Of a stretch of 64,000 nt of DNA, positions 23,001 through 33,601 are shown in pieces. Source of the stretch: Paragyromitra xinjiangensis (lineage: Eukaryota; Ascomycota; Pezizomycetes; Pezizales; Discinaceae); the NCBI GenBank assembly GCA_038503065.1, contig JBCAMK010000017.1, positions 1,240,001-1,304,000 of the forward strand, given 5' to 3'. The first letter of the stretch is position 1, and each line of letters starts with the position of its first letter. The notes beneath the pieces are model-generated. The model had not been told where the DNA came from, ran no database searches, and worked only from the letters and a program-made list of their open reading frames with translations. Position numbers and translations under genes: made by a program.

Positions 23001-25511
23001 CAACAGCTAAGGGCTGAAAAGAATAAACTGTGAGAAATTTGTTTAGCCAGAGGGTGTCAGCTGCTCTGAAGGAATTCGATCGAGGTAGGGTCAAGCCTTG
23101 GGGAGATGGATGTTCGTGGGTCTTTCCGTCGAGGATGGATAAATATGCCGTTTATGGAGCCCATAAGGAATTGAAGGCTTCAAGGCTATTCTTTTTTACC
23201 CCGCTACGCTTTGTTAGGACTCTAGGCTGATGGCTACCTCCATAGTAGTATCATGGGACTTACACTGTACATGTGGTGAATTCCTTGCTTGGGACCCGAG
23301 TCTTCCCGAGTCACCTTTGAATTATGTTACTATCGTCCGTTAATGCCATATCACGAGTTATTTCGCATAATTTGGTCGGCCTTCTGTCCTTCTGATTCTT
23401 TCTCGAGCTCTTTCTGCAGCTTTCTCTTAGTTCCCTGAATCGGAATCAAAGGTCTAATATCGCTGATCATTCGGTTCGTTAGTTTCCCTGCAAATTCTTA
23501 GAAGGTATATGAAGCGTGAGAACTAATTTATGGGTTCGAGCGCAAGAAAGTAGCTCAAACATGTGGTGGCAAATAGCTACTCCGTCTGGGGACACGGTAA
23601 ACCGTAAAGCTTCGGGTCAAAGAATAGGAAGTCAATTAATGATATCTCGGGGTGGGAGGCCGGTCACATCCGCATGGACCTCTACTTTCCTGGTTATAAA
23701 ATATCTACTGATACCGGTAGCATCTGGGATCGGGGCTTCACTTCTCGGAGTAGAGTCACCTTTGATGCCGGTAATATTTGCTCCTTGACCTGAAGATTTG
23801 CCGGTGACACTGAACAGGTTTTTGGGAATCACGAGTTCTGTCAATTCGGGTGGCATAACCCTTTCAGATATTGCTCGCAGAGATCAAGCTTGTTATTTCC
23901 TGGCAGAAGGGGTGGTATCGGACTGGGCAGAAAAACAAATTCGGTTAATGTTGGAAGATTTATTTTCTCGCTGACCACGACACACATGTGTGAGCTGTTT
24001 GCTCCTCTTTTTTTTCCATGCTTCTTCTATGCATGTAGGTCTGCGGAGTGCGCGTGAAACACGTTTCGTGAGAGGGGTGTGTTGTCGGGAGTTGGTTTAC
24101 ATAGTGGGGGTTTGGGTTAAGGTCACATGCATCACGGATCCAAACCCGCAGACGCTGCGGAGAGAAAGACCAAGGTTAACCGTTGTCGGGCCAGGCCGCC
24201 AGGATTGCCCTTCGTCACTTGAGACATGTTCTATAAGCACACTTTGTGCCGTATCGCTGTCTATCGGACGATACTGCATGATCCTATGCTCTAGACACTA
24301 GAGTATCTAGTTGATAGGTTGACTTTTTCTAACCAAGAAAGAGTTCTTGTCACTCTCAATTTTCATTCTTTTTACTGAAATCCTCGTGTCTGAATACATG
24401 AAGTGGCGTTCCTAGAAAGGATGGATTTTGCCGCCGAGGGTCAACATAGGGTGTACAGACGCTTTGCTTTTGACGTTGTCGATCCTATACCAAAAGGGAT
24501 ACTAGCCCAATCGTCTTTGTAACGTTCACTTGCAACACTTTCCTTGCAGGTAGGGCGGGTGTTTTTGTTGTGTGAACCACTTGAGGGATCTCAGAGCTTC
24601 TTCGGATTTACCAATAGCTACAGGACAGTTCACTTTTCTTCTTCTCGACCTTTCAACGATATGATCGTGTGCTTACTGCAATGGGTTCCAATCGGTCACG
24701 AATTGTTTGGGCTAAATGTCGATGAGAAGACCTGGTCTCGATGTGCCTTGGCACCACCTGCATATATATATCCTGGTGCAGTCTTGCATAATCCCGAGGC
24801 TCTGGTAACGGTACGGTCAACAACTATCCTCCGACTCGTCAAAACCTCGATGATGTCATATGGCTCTTGAGCCTGCGCCTGTGCCCGCGGGTCACGGGCC
24901 ACAGACACAGAAAAACGCTGAGAGCTCCGTTCACAGATATCTCATCGTAGTAACACAATCCGGAAATAGAATCAATTGGCGCCTGAGACAGTGGTTTTGA
25001 TGTCTGCGTGACCATTGTATTGGCAAGAAGCGCTGCAAAGTCATGGCAAATAGGTAACTATCTGGTTGTGAGCTATTCTGTGCACGCCGGGAGAATGAGG
25101 GAGAGAGTCTATTATCGCAACTGCAGTGAGTAGACTAAAGTTTTCATGGCTAAGGAGATCTCTTGCTAAAATTGTTCAGGTCACCCTTAGGCGAGAAGGA
25201 AATGCACAATCCCAGCCGCGATATCTTGGCAGTAGCCACACTGAAAGCCTCAGGAGAATAGTCAAAGTGAAAATGACACAGGAACAGCGCAATGGTGCAA
25301 AATCCAGTTATCAGGAAAAAAAGCCTTCGCTCAGTAAGTTCTCAGGAAAAGTGCTACAGGTCGTATAAACTAAATAATGGTCCCAGAAACAAACATGCTA
25401 TGCTCTACTCTAATGAAATCACTCTACTTGCTGTGGTACCTACATGTATATGTTACCAGGTAGGTACATCTTGGCGTTGCTTAGTCTCAGTCCGCCTCAC
25501 CCAGTACTACA
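17061..25511. other. Gene-poor tract of about 8.5 kb
   Basis: The left end holds the GH16 promoter. Beyond that I see no supported gene, tRNA or repeat. Open frames are short and unrelated to families I know. A 74-codon minus-strand frame with ATG at 23856 has protein-like composition but no recognisable domain. Composition is not extremely AT-rich, so this is not a typical strongly RIPed block. Confidence 0.5.
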
Positions 25512-26885
25512 TCACTGTGCGATAGCCCACTCTACCCCATCCGTCGCGAAGTCCTTGAATCCCTTCACAGCCATCCAGATCTCCAAACTACTGCTTCCAT
25601 CCTCCTTCAACGTCCCGAATTCGTCAACTCTTTTCACGTCATCCAGCAAGCTCTCCACATACTCACCTGCCTTCGCCATCTCCAGCATCAAACAACAAGC
25701 TCGATGTAGCCTCAGCAGCCTCCCGTTCGGCAGCGCTGACCTTGCCAAATCGTGTTCCTGATTCCTGAACGTGAGCCGCATACTAGCGGAACCAAACCCC
25801 GGCGGTAGTTCGTGACTGCAGCGCGTCGTGTGGAACGTGTACGTATTGGGCTCGCCGTCTGGTACCTTCTCGAAGTAGCACTCGAGGGCATTGAAGCGAT
25901 CATGGATCTCTGTAGCAAGTAGGAGGGCATTGTGTGGAGTATCAATGGCAGCGTCTTCGAGGGAGGCGCCGATGTCGGGGTCGAACATGTTAAGGATTCG
26001 CCATGCGATGCATTTGTGTTCGGTAGAGTTGAGATGGTGTGGAATGATGTGGGTAGCCTTGGTCTTGACGGCAGCCTCGCGGCGTGAGACGTGGTTTTTG
26101 TCAAGGAGATTGGTGACGACGCAGCGGTTGCCGTCGCGCTTGAGAACGAGAGTGCGCAGGCTGGCGAGGCGGTTTGGGGTGTCTTGGATGTTGGGTTCGG
26201 AGCGGGAGGTGGCTGTGATGAGGGCTGAGGTGGGAGAAGTGCGGTGGCCGGCGGCTTTGAGGGGGAGGAAAAAGGTGGTGAGGATTTCTTGGGCAAGATG
26301 AGAGAGACGAATGAAAGTTGTGTGACGGGTAGAGGGTTTGTAGGTGCTGCGAGCACGTTCGAGTATGGCAGCCAGGGAGTGCCCGAAGGCGGTTTCGCTG
26401 GAGGGGGGAAATAAAAAGTGTAAGACAATGTGGATAATGTTGTTGCGGCCAGCGGTGGTAGGAACATAGCTGTATAGAGCTGCAAAGAGACGGTGAAGAG
26501 GGAAAGGGCGTGGTCGGGCCCGGATAACGTCGTCGTCGTCATCGCCATCGTCTTCGGGATCGATACTATGATCATAGGTACTTTCGTCATACCACTGCGC
26601 GCCGTTATTTCCAGCGGGGTCTTCCTTGATAATGGGAAAGGACGGGATTATTCCCCTTTTTGCCTTCTCGCCATCAAAGAGAAGACCAGCAGCCCTACAA
26701 TCGCCCACGATACGATTATACAGCCAGGCACCCTCTTTCAGGTTACTCTCGCTCGGGTGAGGAGATGTCAGTACTAGATGAAGGGTGGACTCAAACGAGT
26801 GTTGGGTGTGGGCGGTCCCCAAGGCTGTGGTTGTGGCCGGCTGAGGATCAGCTAAGAATGAGGAAGCATTGATAGGGTTCTGCAT
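25512..26885 (-). CDS. HNH endonuclease-domain protein (HNH_2-type), fungal accessory family
   Basis: Single exon, 457 aa, from the ATG at 26885 with a TATA box 70 nt upstream. Residues 1-120 are variable and include an acidic run (EDDGDDDDD). The HNH_2-type domain starts near 243 with LRTLVLKRDGNRCVVT, which resembles the 'RDGRCVITG' signature of this fungal family. The putative metal and catalytic residues are H279 (ATHIIPHH), N319 (TPHN) and H328 (EIHDRF). The C-terminal part (about 330-457) is helical, with CYFEKVPDGEP then a leucine-rich region. Members are common and variable in number in filamentous fungi; their biological target is unknown. A nuclease role is inferred from the motif only. 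A second, broken member lies at 63630. It is divergent from the TRK gene, with an inverted-repeat element in between. Confidence 0.82.
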   Translation of the reverse strand: MQNPINASSFLADPQPATTTALGTAHTQHSFESTLHLVLTSPHPSESNLKEGAWLYNRIVGDCRAAGLLFDGEKAKRGIIPSFPIIKEDPAGNNGAQWYDESTYDHSIDPEDDGDDDDDVIRARPRPFPLHRLFAALYSYVPTTAGRNNIIHIVLHFLFPPSSETAFGHSLAAILERARSTYKPSTRHTTFIRLSHLAQEILTTFFLPLKAAGHRTSPTSALITATSRSEPNIQDTPNRLASLRTLVLKRDGNRCVVTNLLDKNHVSRREAAVKTKATHIIPHHLNSTEHKCIAWRILNMFDPDIGASLEDAAIDTPHNALLLATEIHDRFNALECYFEKVPDGEPNTYTFHTTRCSHELPPGFGSASMRLTFRNQEHDLARSALPNGRLLRLHRACCLMLEMAKAGEYVESLLDDVKRVDEFGTLKEDGSSSLEIWMAVKGFKDFATDGVEWAIAQ

Positions 26886-26954
26886 TATTTCATATAGCTT
26901 GTTCAGTCGTGTTTGAGGTAGTATGGAGGTTTCTAGGCTGGGAAACCTAGTGGG

Positions 26955-26962
26955 TATTTATA
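26955..26962 (-). promoter_or_regulatory. TATA box of the HNH-family gene
   Basis: TATAAATA on the minus strand lies 70 nt upstream of the start codon at 26885, a normal fungal spacing. Confidence 0.5.
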
Positions 26963-27300
26963 GTGAGTATTTAAACTCTCACGATGGCAGAAGCAATTGC
27001 TATATTTTACCAGCTATATCGTCTTGTTCCTTTTTTTCTTCCTTTTTTCCGGCACACATGTAGCCGTAATGAACAGAACCACTTATCTTCCAGATTGTTA
27101 GAGCCTTCCGTCTTGCTTCATTGGGTTTGCCATGCGGGATTTCCTTCGGAAATGGCTCTGTTAGCAAGGTCACAAGATTCGTGCGGCCCTGCCCAGGTGG
27201 GTCACCATAGAATTGTGAGACCTACTCAGTAGTATTCCATCCGCATAGGTAGATACATGTACCCCTGGCTTGAGTCTGCATGTAGATCGTAGATGCAGTG

Positions 27301-28537
27301 TAACGAGATTTACCCGGAAATGGGTCATGATGGGGAAGTGGGCCACCTGCTAGGCAACAGGTTGAGCCCCACGAATAGCCACGCCTAGTGAATAAAATGC
27401 CCCGAATTAAACCTAAAGAGAGATTTAGGATAGATTATACATACTGTGTACATTTGGTAATTTTTAAAGAAATCTAGAGCTCCTAGTTTGTGTTGCAAGT
27501 CAAAAATATAGGGTTTTAGGACCACCCCATTAGTATTAGCATAGAAAAACTATATCAAGCAGGAAAGCTCCCATATTTTAGAGGACTCTTAATTGGAAGG
27601 GAGAGGGACTATTGGTGATATAAAACCATCAATTGAATGATATACATATTCCACCAAGAGTTGAATATTTTGATAGCACAAAAACCTCAATTTTGTAAAA
27701 ACGGAATCTCGGATTTTAGACCTGTATTAGGGGCTGTATGGTAGTAGCTTCCTAGATAGGCATTTCTAAACTATATCTGAGATCTTTAACCATGTTGGTA
27801 ACCTAGCTTGTGTGAGTCTAGTGCTCACAGATAGAGCTTTAGTTCTGAAAATTATACAACAACTTACTGCTACTGGGAATAGACGAGAATCAATGAGAAA
27901 CATACTAATAGTACTGGTATTATTATACAAATCTATGGGCACCAGTCACGCAGCTTGTGGCTGAGAGAAATCGAAAAATCGAAAAAATACTACAAATTGA
28001 CCTTACTTGCCACCTTAGAGATAAACGAAACCTACCACTTCCAGTTTATACTAGATCAAGGTACAGACTAATTAAATACTATTAGGGAGGAAGCGATTGT
28101 ATCATGTTGGTAAAAACCTTTCTGCTATAAAGTAGCAGGAGTAGCTAGAAAGCAGCAGCAATGGAGCTCTTGGTAGAATTCTTATATCATCCAATCAATG
28201 ATTATATATCACTAATAATCTCTTCTCTTCTCAATTAAAAGTCCTCTAAAATATGGGAGCTTTCCTGCTTGATATAGTTTTTCTATGCTAATACTAATGG
28301 GGTGGTCCTAAAACCCTATATTTTTGGTTTGCAACACAAATCAGGGACTCTAGATCTCTCCAAAAATTACCAAATGTGCACAGTATGTATAGTCTATCAT
28401 AGAGTCCTCTCTGGATTTAATTCGGGGCATTTATTCACTAGTCGTAGTCGGGAGAGTGCTGTGGGTTGAGGCTCGACCTGTTGCCTAGCAGGTGGCCCAC
28501 TTCCCCGTCATGACCCATTTCCGGGTAAATCTCGTTA
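27301..28537. mobile_element. Non-autonomous DNA transposon with ~300-bp terminal inverted repeats
   Basis: The left end starts TAACGAGATTTACCC at 27301. The right end is its reverse complement, ending GGGTAAATCTCGTTA at 28537. Homology of the arms continues with substitutions to about 27600 on the left and 28225 on the right; shared blocks include CCACCTGCTAGGCAACAG and CCCATATTTTAGAGGACT. If the outer TA is a target duplication, this fits a TA-targeting (Tc1/mariner-like) element. The ~620-bp interior is AT-rich and has no transposase frame, so the element would depend on a helper. It lies between the divergent HNH and TRK genes, about 415 bp from the HNH start and 490 bp from the likely TRK start. 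Confidence 0.85.
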
Positions 28538-29023
28538 ACGCCTATGGTGAAGAAAGTTTAAAGCTACAGGCGCACCTCGCTATGCCGGAACTCGGTATGC
28601 TAAATCCCTTGTTGTTCCGTACAAAATGTCCTGGCCAAAACATTTTTCCTACTACGAAATAAATCTACTGTCCTAGATTGTTTGGGGGAAACTTGCTATC
28701 TTGTACGAGATCCACCGAATTCTTGGTGTCTGGCATAACGAAGTGCGACTGTAATCTTCAACTTCGTGCTGTCTTGTGGTGGCTCTGGCCCAGCCGGCGG
28801 CTAGGACTAAATAAGCTTAGGCTCATCTACCCGCAAAGCTTGATCAGAAACTTCCGCTCCCTTCTCTACAACAACACACGCGCCAGCTCAATTATACCTA
28901 CGCTCCAGAACTCTTCTTTTAGCTTTGAAAGCCGCTGCTTCTGTCACAGAATAGCAGCCCGTTCCCTACCGCAATCGTGCATACCAAAATCATTCTCAAT
29001 CAATTCGTTCGTCCCTCGATGGG

Positions 29024-31040
29024 ATGGTGGGTACGCGCTTCCCCTATGTCGGTTGCTGAGGCCAATTGTCTAACATACCAACAGAGCCACTCTCTCGAAA
29101 GCGATCCTCCCGCCTCCCTCCTCCCTCCCAATCAATCTTCTGGCGGCGGGTCCAGTCCGTGAATTTCTTGTATTGGCAGTATATCTATTATTTTACTCTT
29201 TACCTCCTCTCGTCCTTAATCTTTTTGGGTTTGGGCCTGGGAGGGGAGAACAGCGTTGGTTTTCTCAATTCTCTGTTTCTGTGCATTAGCGCAGGAACTG
29301 GGGCGGGCTTGAACACGGTATGCTTGCTTGCTTCCTGTTATAGTTGGCATAGTTAATCAAATACCTCCACCTATAGGTTGATCTGTCGACCTTGAGCACC
29401 TCCCAGCAGGTTATCCTTTGGCTTCTTATCATTATGGGTTCCCATACATTCGTATTCGCGGGGCTTATCATTGCGCTCCGAATTAAATACAAACGAAGGT
29501 TAAACCGCGAGAATTTCAGCGTAAAGACAGAGGCTCCTAAGGGTTTAGTTGAGACGGAAGATCCGATTTCTAAGCCCTCAGAGAAACTAGGCACCAGTCC
29601 CTCGGGGGTCTCGACAGCTTCCACTCCTGCTTCGGGGCATAGCATTCAAATTTGTGATGCTAAAGTTGGGTCAAAACAGTTCGCCTGTTCCAATGGCATC
29701 GAAGAGGAGTTAGAAATGAGATACCAAGCATTTTCTATTCTCAGTTGGGTTGTCATGCTATATATCGTCTTAGTTCAACTTTGTGGAGGTATTGCTCTGG
29801 GTTGGTATATATCAGCTCGTCGCCCCTCAATTCCAGCAGAAAACCACGTCAACGCCTGGTGGTCAGGTATATTCCTTAGTATCTCTGCATTCAACAATTC
29901 GGGAATGAGCCTTGTAGACGCCAATATGGTCCCATTTCAACTGACCTACTTTGTCTTACTTGCCATGTCTGCTTTGATCCTATTGGGGAACACAATCTTC
30001 CCGATATTACTTCGTGTCATTATTCAGTGTCTGGTGCAAATTGTTCCTAAAGGAGATAAATGGCAGGATCAGAGAAATGGCCTGAAACTTCTCAATAGCG
30101 AAAAGTCTAGGAATCTGTGTCCTTATCTTTTTACCAGAAGAGAGCTGTTCTGGCTAGCTGGAACTATCCTCGTTTTTAATGGAATTGACTGGGTAAGTTG
30201 AGCTGGTTGTTTTTTTAAAAAAAAAACCAGAATGTGTTTGTTGATATTCTTTGTTATAAAGGCCGCATTCGGAATTTCAGCTGCAGAAAACCCAGCCTTT
30301 ACGACCTTTCCGGTGATAGCTCAAGTGGTCGATGGCCTCTTCCAGGCATGCGCTGTCAGAAGTGGAGGATTTTCAGTTGTAAGTATACCTTCTCTAAGGG
30401 TGGGCGTTCAGGCAACCTATATCTTAATGTAAGTCCTACATATGCAACCAGGGTTTAGACAAAGCTTACTCTTGCAGGATGTACATTTCTTCATTCCCCA
30501 TCTCCCCCGATAATGTCTGGGAGCCGGAAATGGCTTGTACCAACAATCCACTCATTAGGGAAGCCCGTGAGGAGGTAGGAGAGTTGGCAATCTCCCGGGA
30601 TACCAACTTTGGATTCCTCAAGCGCCAAATCAGTAGGACATTTACTGTTGACGATTTCTGGTATGTACTCACGCATATGCTTGTTAAGTGGACCAACTAA
30701 TCCTGCGTGGTTTGATAGGATGCTTTCTATATTCACGTGGATTATCGTCGTCATTGAAACCGGACACTTTAATGTGGATCCGGTTTCTTATTCTGTATTC
30801 AACATTGTCTTTGAGATCATCTCTGCATATGGCTGTGTCGGCGTCAGTATGGGCCGTCCTGATTCAACAACGTCTTTTAGTGGCGCATTGAGGGGTGGCA
30901 GTCAGCTACTCCTTTGCGGCGTCATGCTACTAGGAAGAACCCGTGAAGCAAGGAAAGGTGTCATGAAGGGTGATTGGGGGGTTGGTACTAGTTTTCCCGG
31001 GATGAGTGAGGAAGAGGAGAATGAGGAACGAAGATTTTGA
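29024..31040 (+). CDS. TRK-family potassium transporter, compact form
   Basis: Exons: 29024-29030 (uncertain), 29085-29317, 29377-30192, 30262-30428, 30478-30660 and 30719-31040; total 575 aa. Introns are 54, 59, 69, 49 and 58 bp with GT-AG ends, and every junction keeps frame. Four P-loops of the TRK/HKT fold are visible, each with the filter glycine region: GTGAGLNT (about 73-80), FNNSGMSL, AVRSGGFSV and AYGCVGVSM. Other family blocks are VDLSTLSTSQQ after P-loop 1, LMMYISSFPI after P-loop 3, and the final LLLCGVMLLGR. The protein should import K+ across the plasma membrane. The loop between the first and second MPM units is only about 80 residues, much shorter than in yeast Trk1. The start is the weak point: no ATG lies in frame in exon 2, and the best solution is a 7-nt coding exon ATGGTGG followed by a 54-bp intron with a TAACA branch site. 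Confidence 0.85.
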
Positions 31041-32243
31041 GATAGAGCAAGAGATTTGGGATGGATTTATCGTAAAGGGGGGGTTAAGGTATTAGTCTTG
31101 AACTTTTGACGGCAGTTTGGCCTCACTTAAGCGGATCTTTTTTCCTAGCAGCGAGTTTATGTTGAAGATTCGATGGGATGGGGGTTGGTAGAAATGATTT
31201 TTTGGGCGGTACATAGAAGTATAGGATTGACGTGGTTCTTTGGGCTTAGGATGAGACTTTTATAGGGGGCTCGTGTTTGCTTTTTATTAGATTGCATTTA
31301 GAAAAAGATTCTTTTGTAAATTTAGGGGAAGTGACAGCGATTGGTGATAAATTAGGATCTGTGAATAACAAATAGCAAAGAGTCGAAACGTGAGAAAGAG
31401 GGGGCCCTTTTTTGAGATGAAAATTCTGTTGGAGATGGACAAGTCCTAATCGTGAGCGCATGTTGGTTGTAACGCTACATCTGGGTAAAAGTTGGTGACA
31501 CAATGATGCACAATTAAGAGCGATGAGACCAGATCGCTACTCTGAACTCTGAACTTTAAATACCAAGCAACGTTAACGTTGCGATCACCATCCTCAGTGC
31601 TAAAGTATGATCTCCACGACCCAATTCACAGGCTAAACCCTATGCCAAACGACTCCAGTGTTTTGGTAGTCTTTTAGAAAAAGATGTGATTCCATCGACT
31701 CCAAAGCCTGAAGTTATATATTGTATGTAGCCAGAGCCATGGCGTGGTCCGATACACGGGGGAGAAGCAAGGAAAACTTGCACAGTAGTTTTAAATAGCC
31801 GCTCTTCAATCCACAGCTTACCCTTTTTCTACAACTACTGCACGTGATTAGCATCATGAAATGTCACACGGGGATGGGGCGCCGTACAGGAAAATTTCGC
31901 CTGTTAAGCATTTAAACCCTGAAGTGCTGCTCTGATGAATACTTTCGTCTCCATACTCTTAAAACTATTGAACTTCGGTATGAGCTTGTTTTATAGCCGA
32001 AGAAGAGGATCCCCCAAGCAGGGAATATCGTTGTGGAACCTCTAGGTGCTTCTCTGTAAGACCACATATTCAACAGGTTAGCCATGCACGATCGCGCTTT
32101 ACCGAGGGCTGATTTTAATAGTGACTCGAGTGTTGTGTGATAGAATAATACGTAGTGAATGAAATACCCATATATCATTCTTGACCAGTCATTGGAGAGT
32201 TGGAGCGTTGATAATTTGTTATAAGAAAGTGATGTATTAGAGG

Positions 32244-32375
32244 ATGTGTGTGGATTTGTTTTATGTGTTTTTGTGTGTTGTTAAGTGTTTGATTGTTTTG
32301 TTTTTGTTTTTGTTTATTTTATTTTTTATTTTTTATTTTATTTTATTTTTATTTTATTTTTGTTTTGTTATTTTG
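32244..32375. repeat. T-rich low-complexity tract
   Basis: The plus strand is almost all T and G, with TTTTATTTTT-type units between about 32290 and 32372. The apparent open frame over it is compositional. Confidence 0.75.
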
Positions 32376-32421
32376 ATTAGCGTATATCGCCATAGCTTTA
32401 GGGCTGGATACGTAAATGAAA

Positions 32422-32442
32422 TATCTATCTATCTATCTATCT
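32422..32442. repeat. (ATCT)n microsatellite
   Basis: About five perfect tetranucleotide units, followed by CTTGACCAGTCATT, which also occurs near 32183 upstream of the T-rich tract. Confidence 0.8.
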
Positions 32443-33601
32443 TGACCAGTCATTTTCCATCACTCGATGGCCGGTTTGGGCGAGCAGGCTTTTCCTCTGC
32501 TTATTCTGTTGACCACACCTAACGACTACAGCAACGCATAGACATTTTTCTTCGCATAAAATATCTCACGTATCGAGTAGATAGCTTGGGCTTGATTTTG
32601 GACTCCTCGGATGCTTCTAGCGCTGATGAGGAAATTTAAATATATTCAACTTCTTCGGGAATATCAACGAGTGATGTCTTATGATTGCATTTCCTACCAG
32701 TGTGATTGCAAAAAAGTTTGGAGGTTTTTAGATACAAAGCCACGAGCTATTCGCTAGGAATATATAATAAGCAAAGGAAGGGGATAATTAACCCTTAGCA
32801 CGACGAAACAAAATTTACACGGCTCAACTAAAGGCGACTAACCTGGTTCGATCCCCTTGGCTAGCAGTAAGAAACACAAAAGCGCTGATGGTATTCGAAT
32901 ATAAGAATTTTCCAAGACAAATAGGTAATTCTGAGCACCGCGGGTAGTGTACATGTGGTATTATATGATTTTGCTGAATGCCGCTATCCTCGAACACCCT
33001 CAGCCGCATAGATCACCACCATTCCCTCCGTCTCCACACAAACTCTGGGTAGCTTTAGGATACTAGGCAACATACATGTAGTCCTGTATACGAGGCTTTC
33101 GATATACTCTTCGCTAGTAAAAGAACACAACCGCAAACATAGCCGCCGCGGCCGCTGCGTGCTCCCTCGCATTTCTTTCCTACAACTTCTCCCGCTTAGC
33201 CGCCCCACTACACCACACCAACCATCTCCTGCCTGTATCCCCAACTCTCTTTATTATAATAATTTGCACAAGATATTACTAATCAAACAAGCTCTATTAG
33301 GTAACCGCTTCCCTTAGGCTGTGACTGGTATTTTGTGTTATGCAGTAAGTTATAGGGTTGAGCTATTTCTCCGTAAATGTAAAAGCACAAAGTGATATAT
33401 TCCTTTCCCTGTTCTATACCCAGGCTATATATTACTGCAGGGTAAGCCATTCCCCACCTCAGCCATTAACCATCACCCATCCTTTACCTCTGAACTTGGG
33501 TGACGCAATCACATGTTATCATTTTCACTCCATCAGGCCTCCAACTATCGATCAACCAAAACATCCCGTCCTATTCAGACATCCAAACGCTATCCTTCGC
33601 C

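Larger units (their letters stand above)
31041..33601. other. Intergenic region between TRK and the 811-aa gene
   Basis: No gene is supported. It contains a T-rich low-complexity block and a short (ATCT)n array, listed separately. A box-B-like GGTTCGATCCC at about 32848 is not accompanied by a tRNA fold. Confidence 0.5.

Noticed and set aside
25712..26590. 292-codon minus-strand frame rich in S, P and T
   Set aside because: Overlaps the HNH-family gene in another frame of the same strand; low-complexity shadow.
32244..32522. 92-codon frame with many F, L and V
   Set aside because: Product of a T-rich low-complexity tract, not a membrane protein.
32780..32855. Possible tRNA because of a GGTTCGATCCC box-B-like word
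   Set aside because: No matching box A or acceptor stem could be paired around it.
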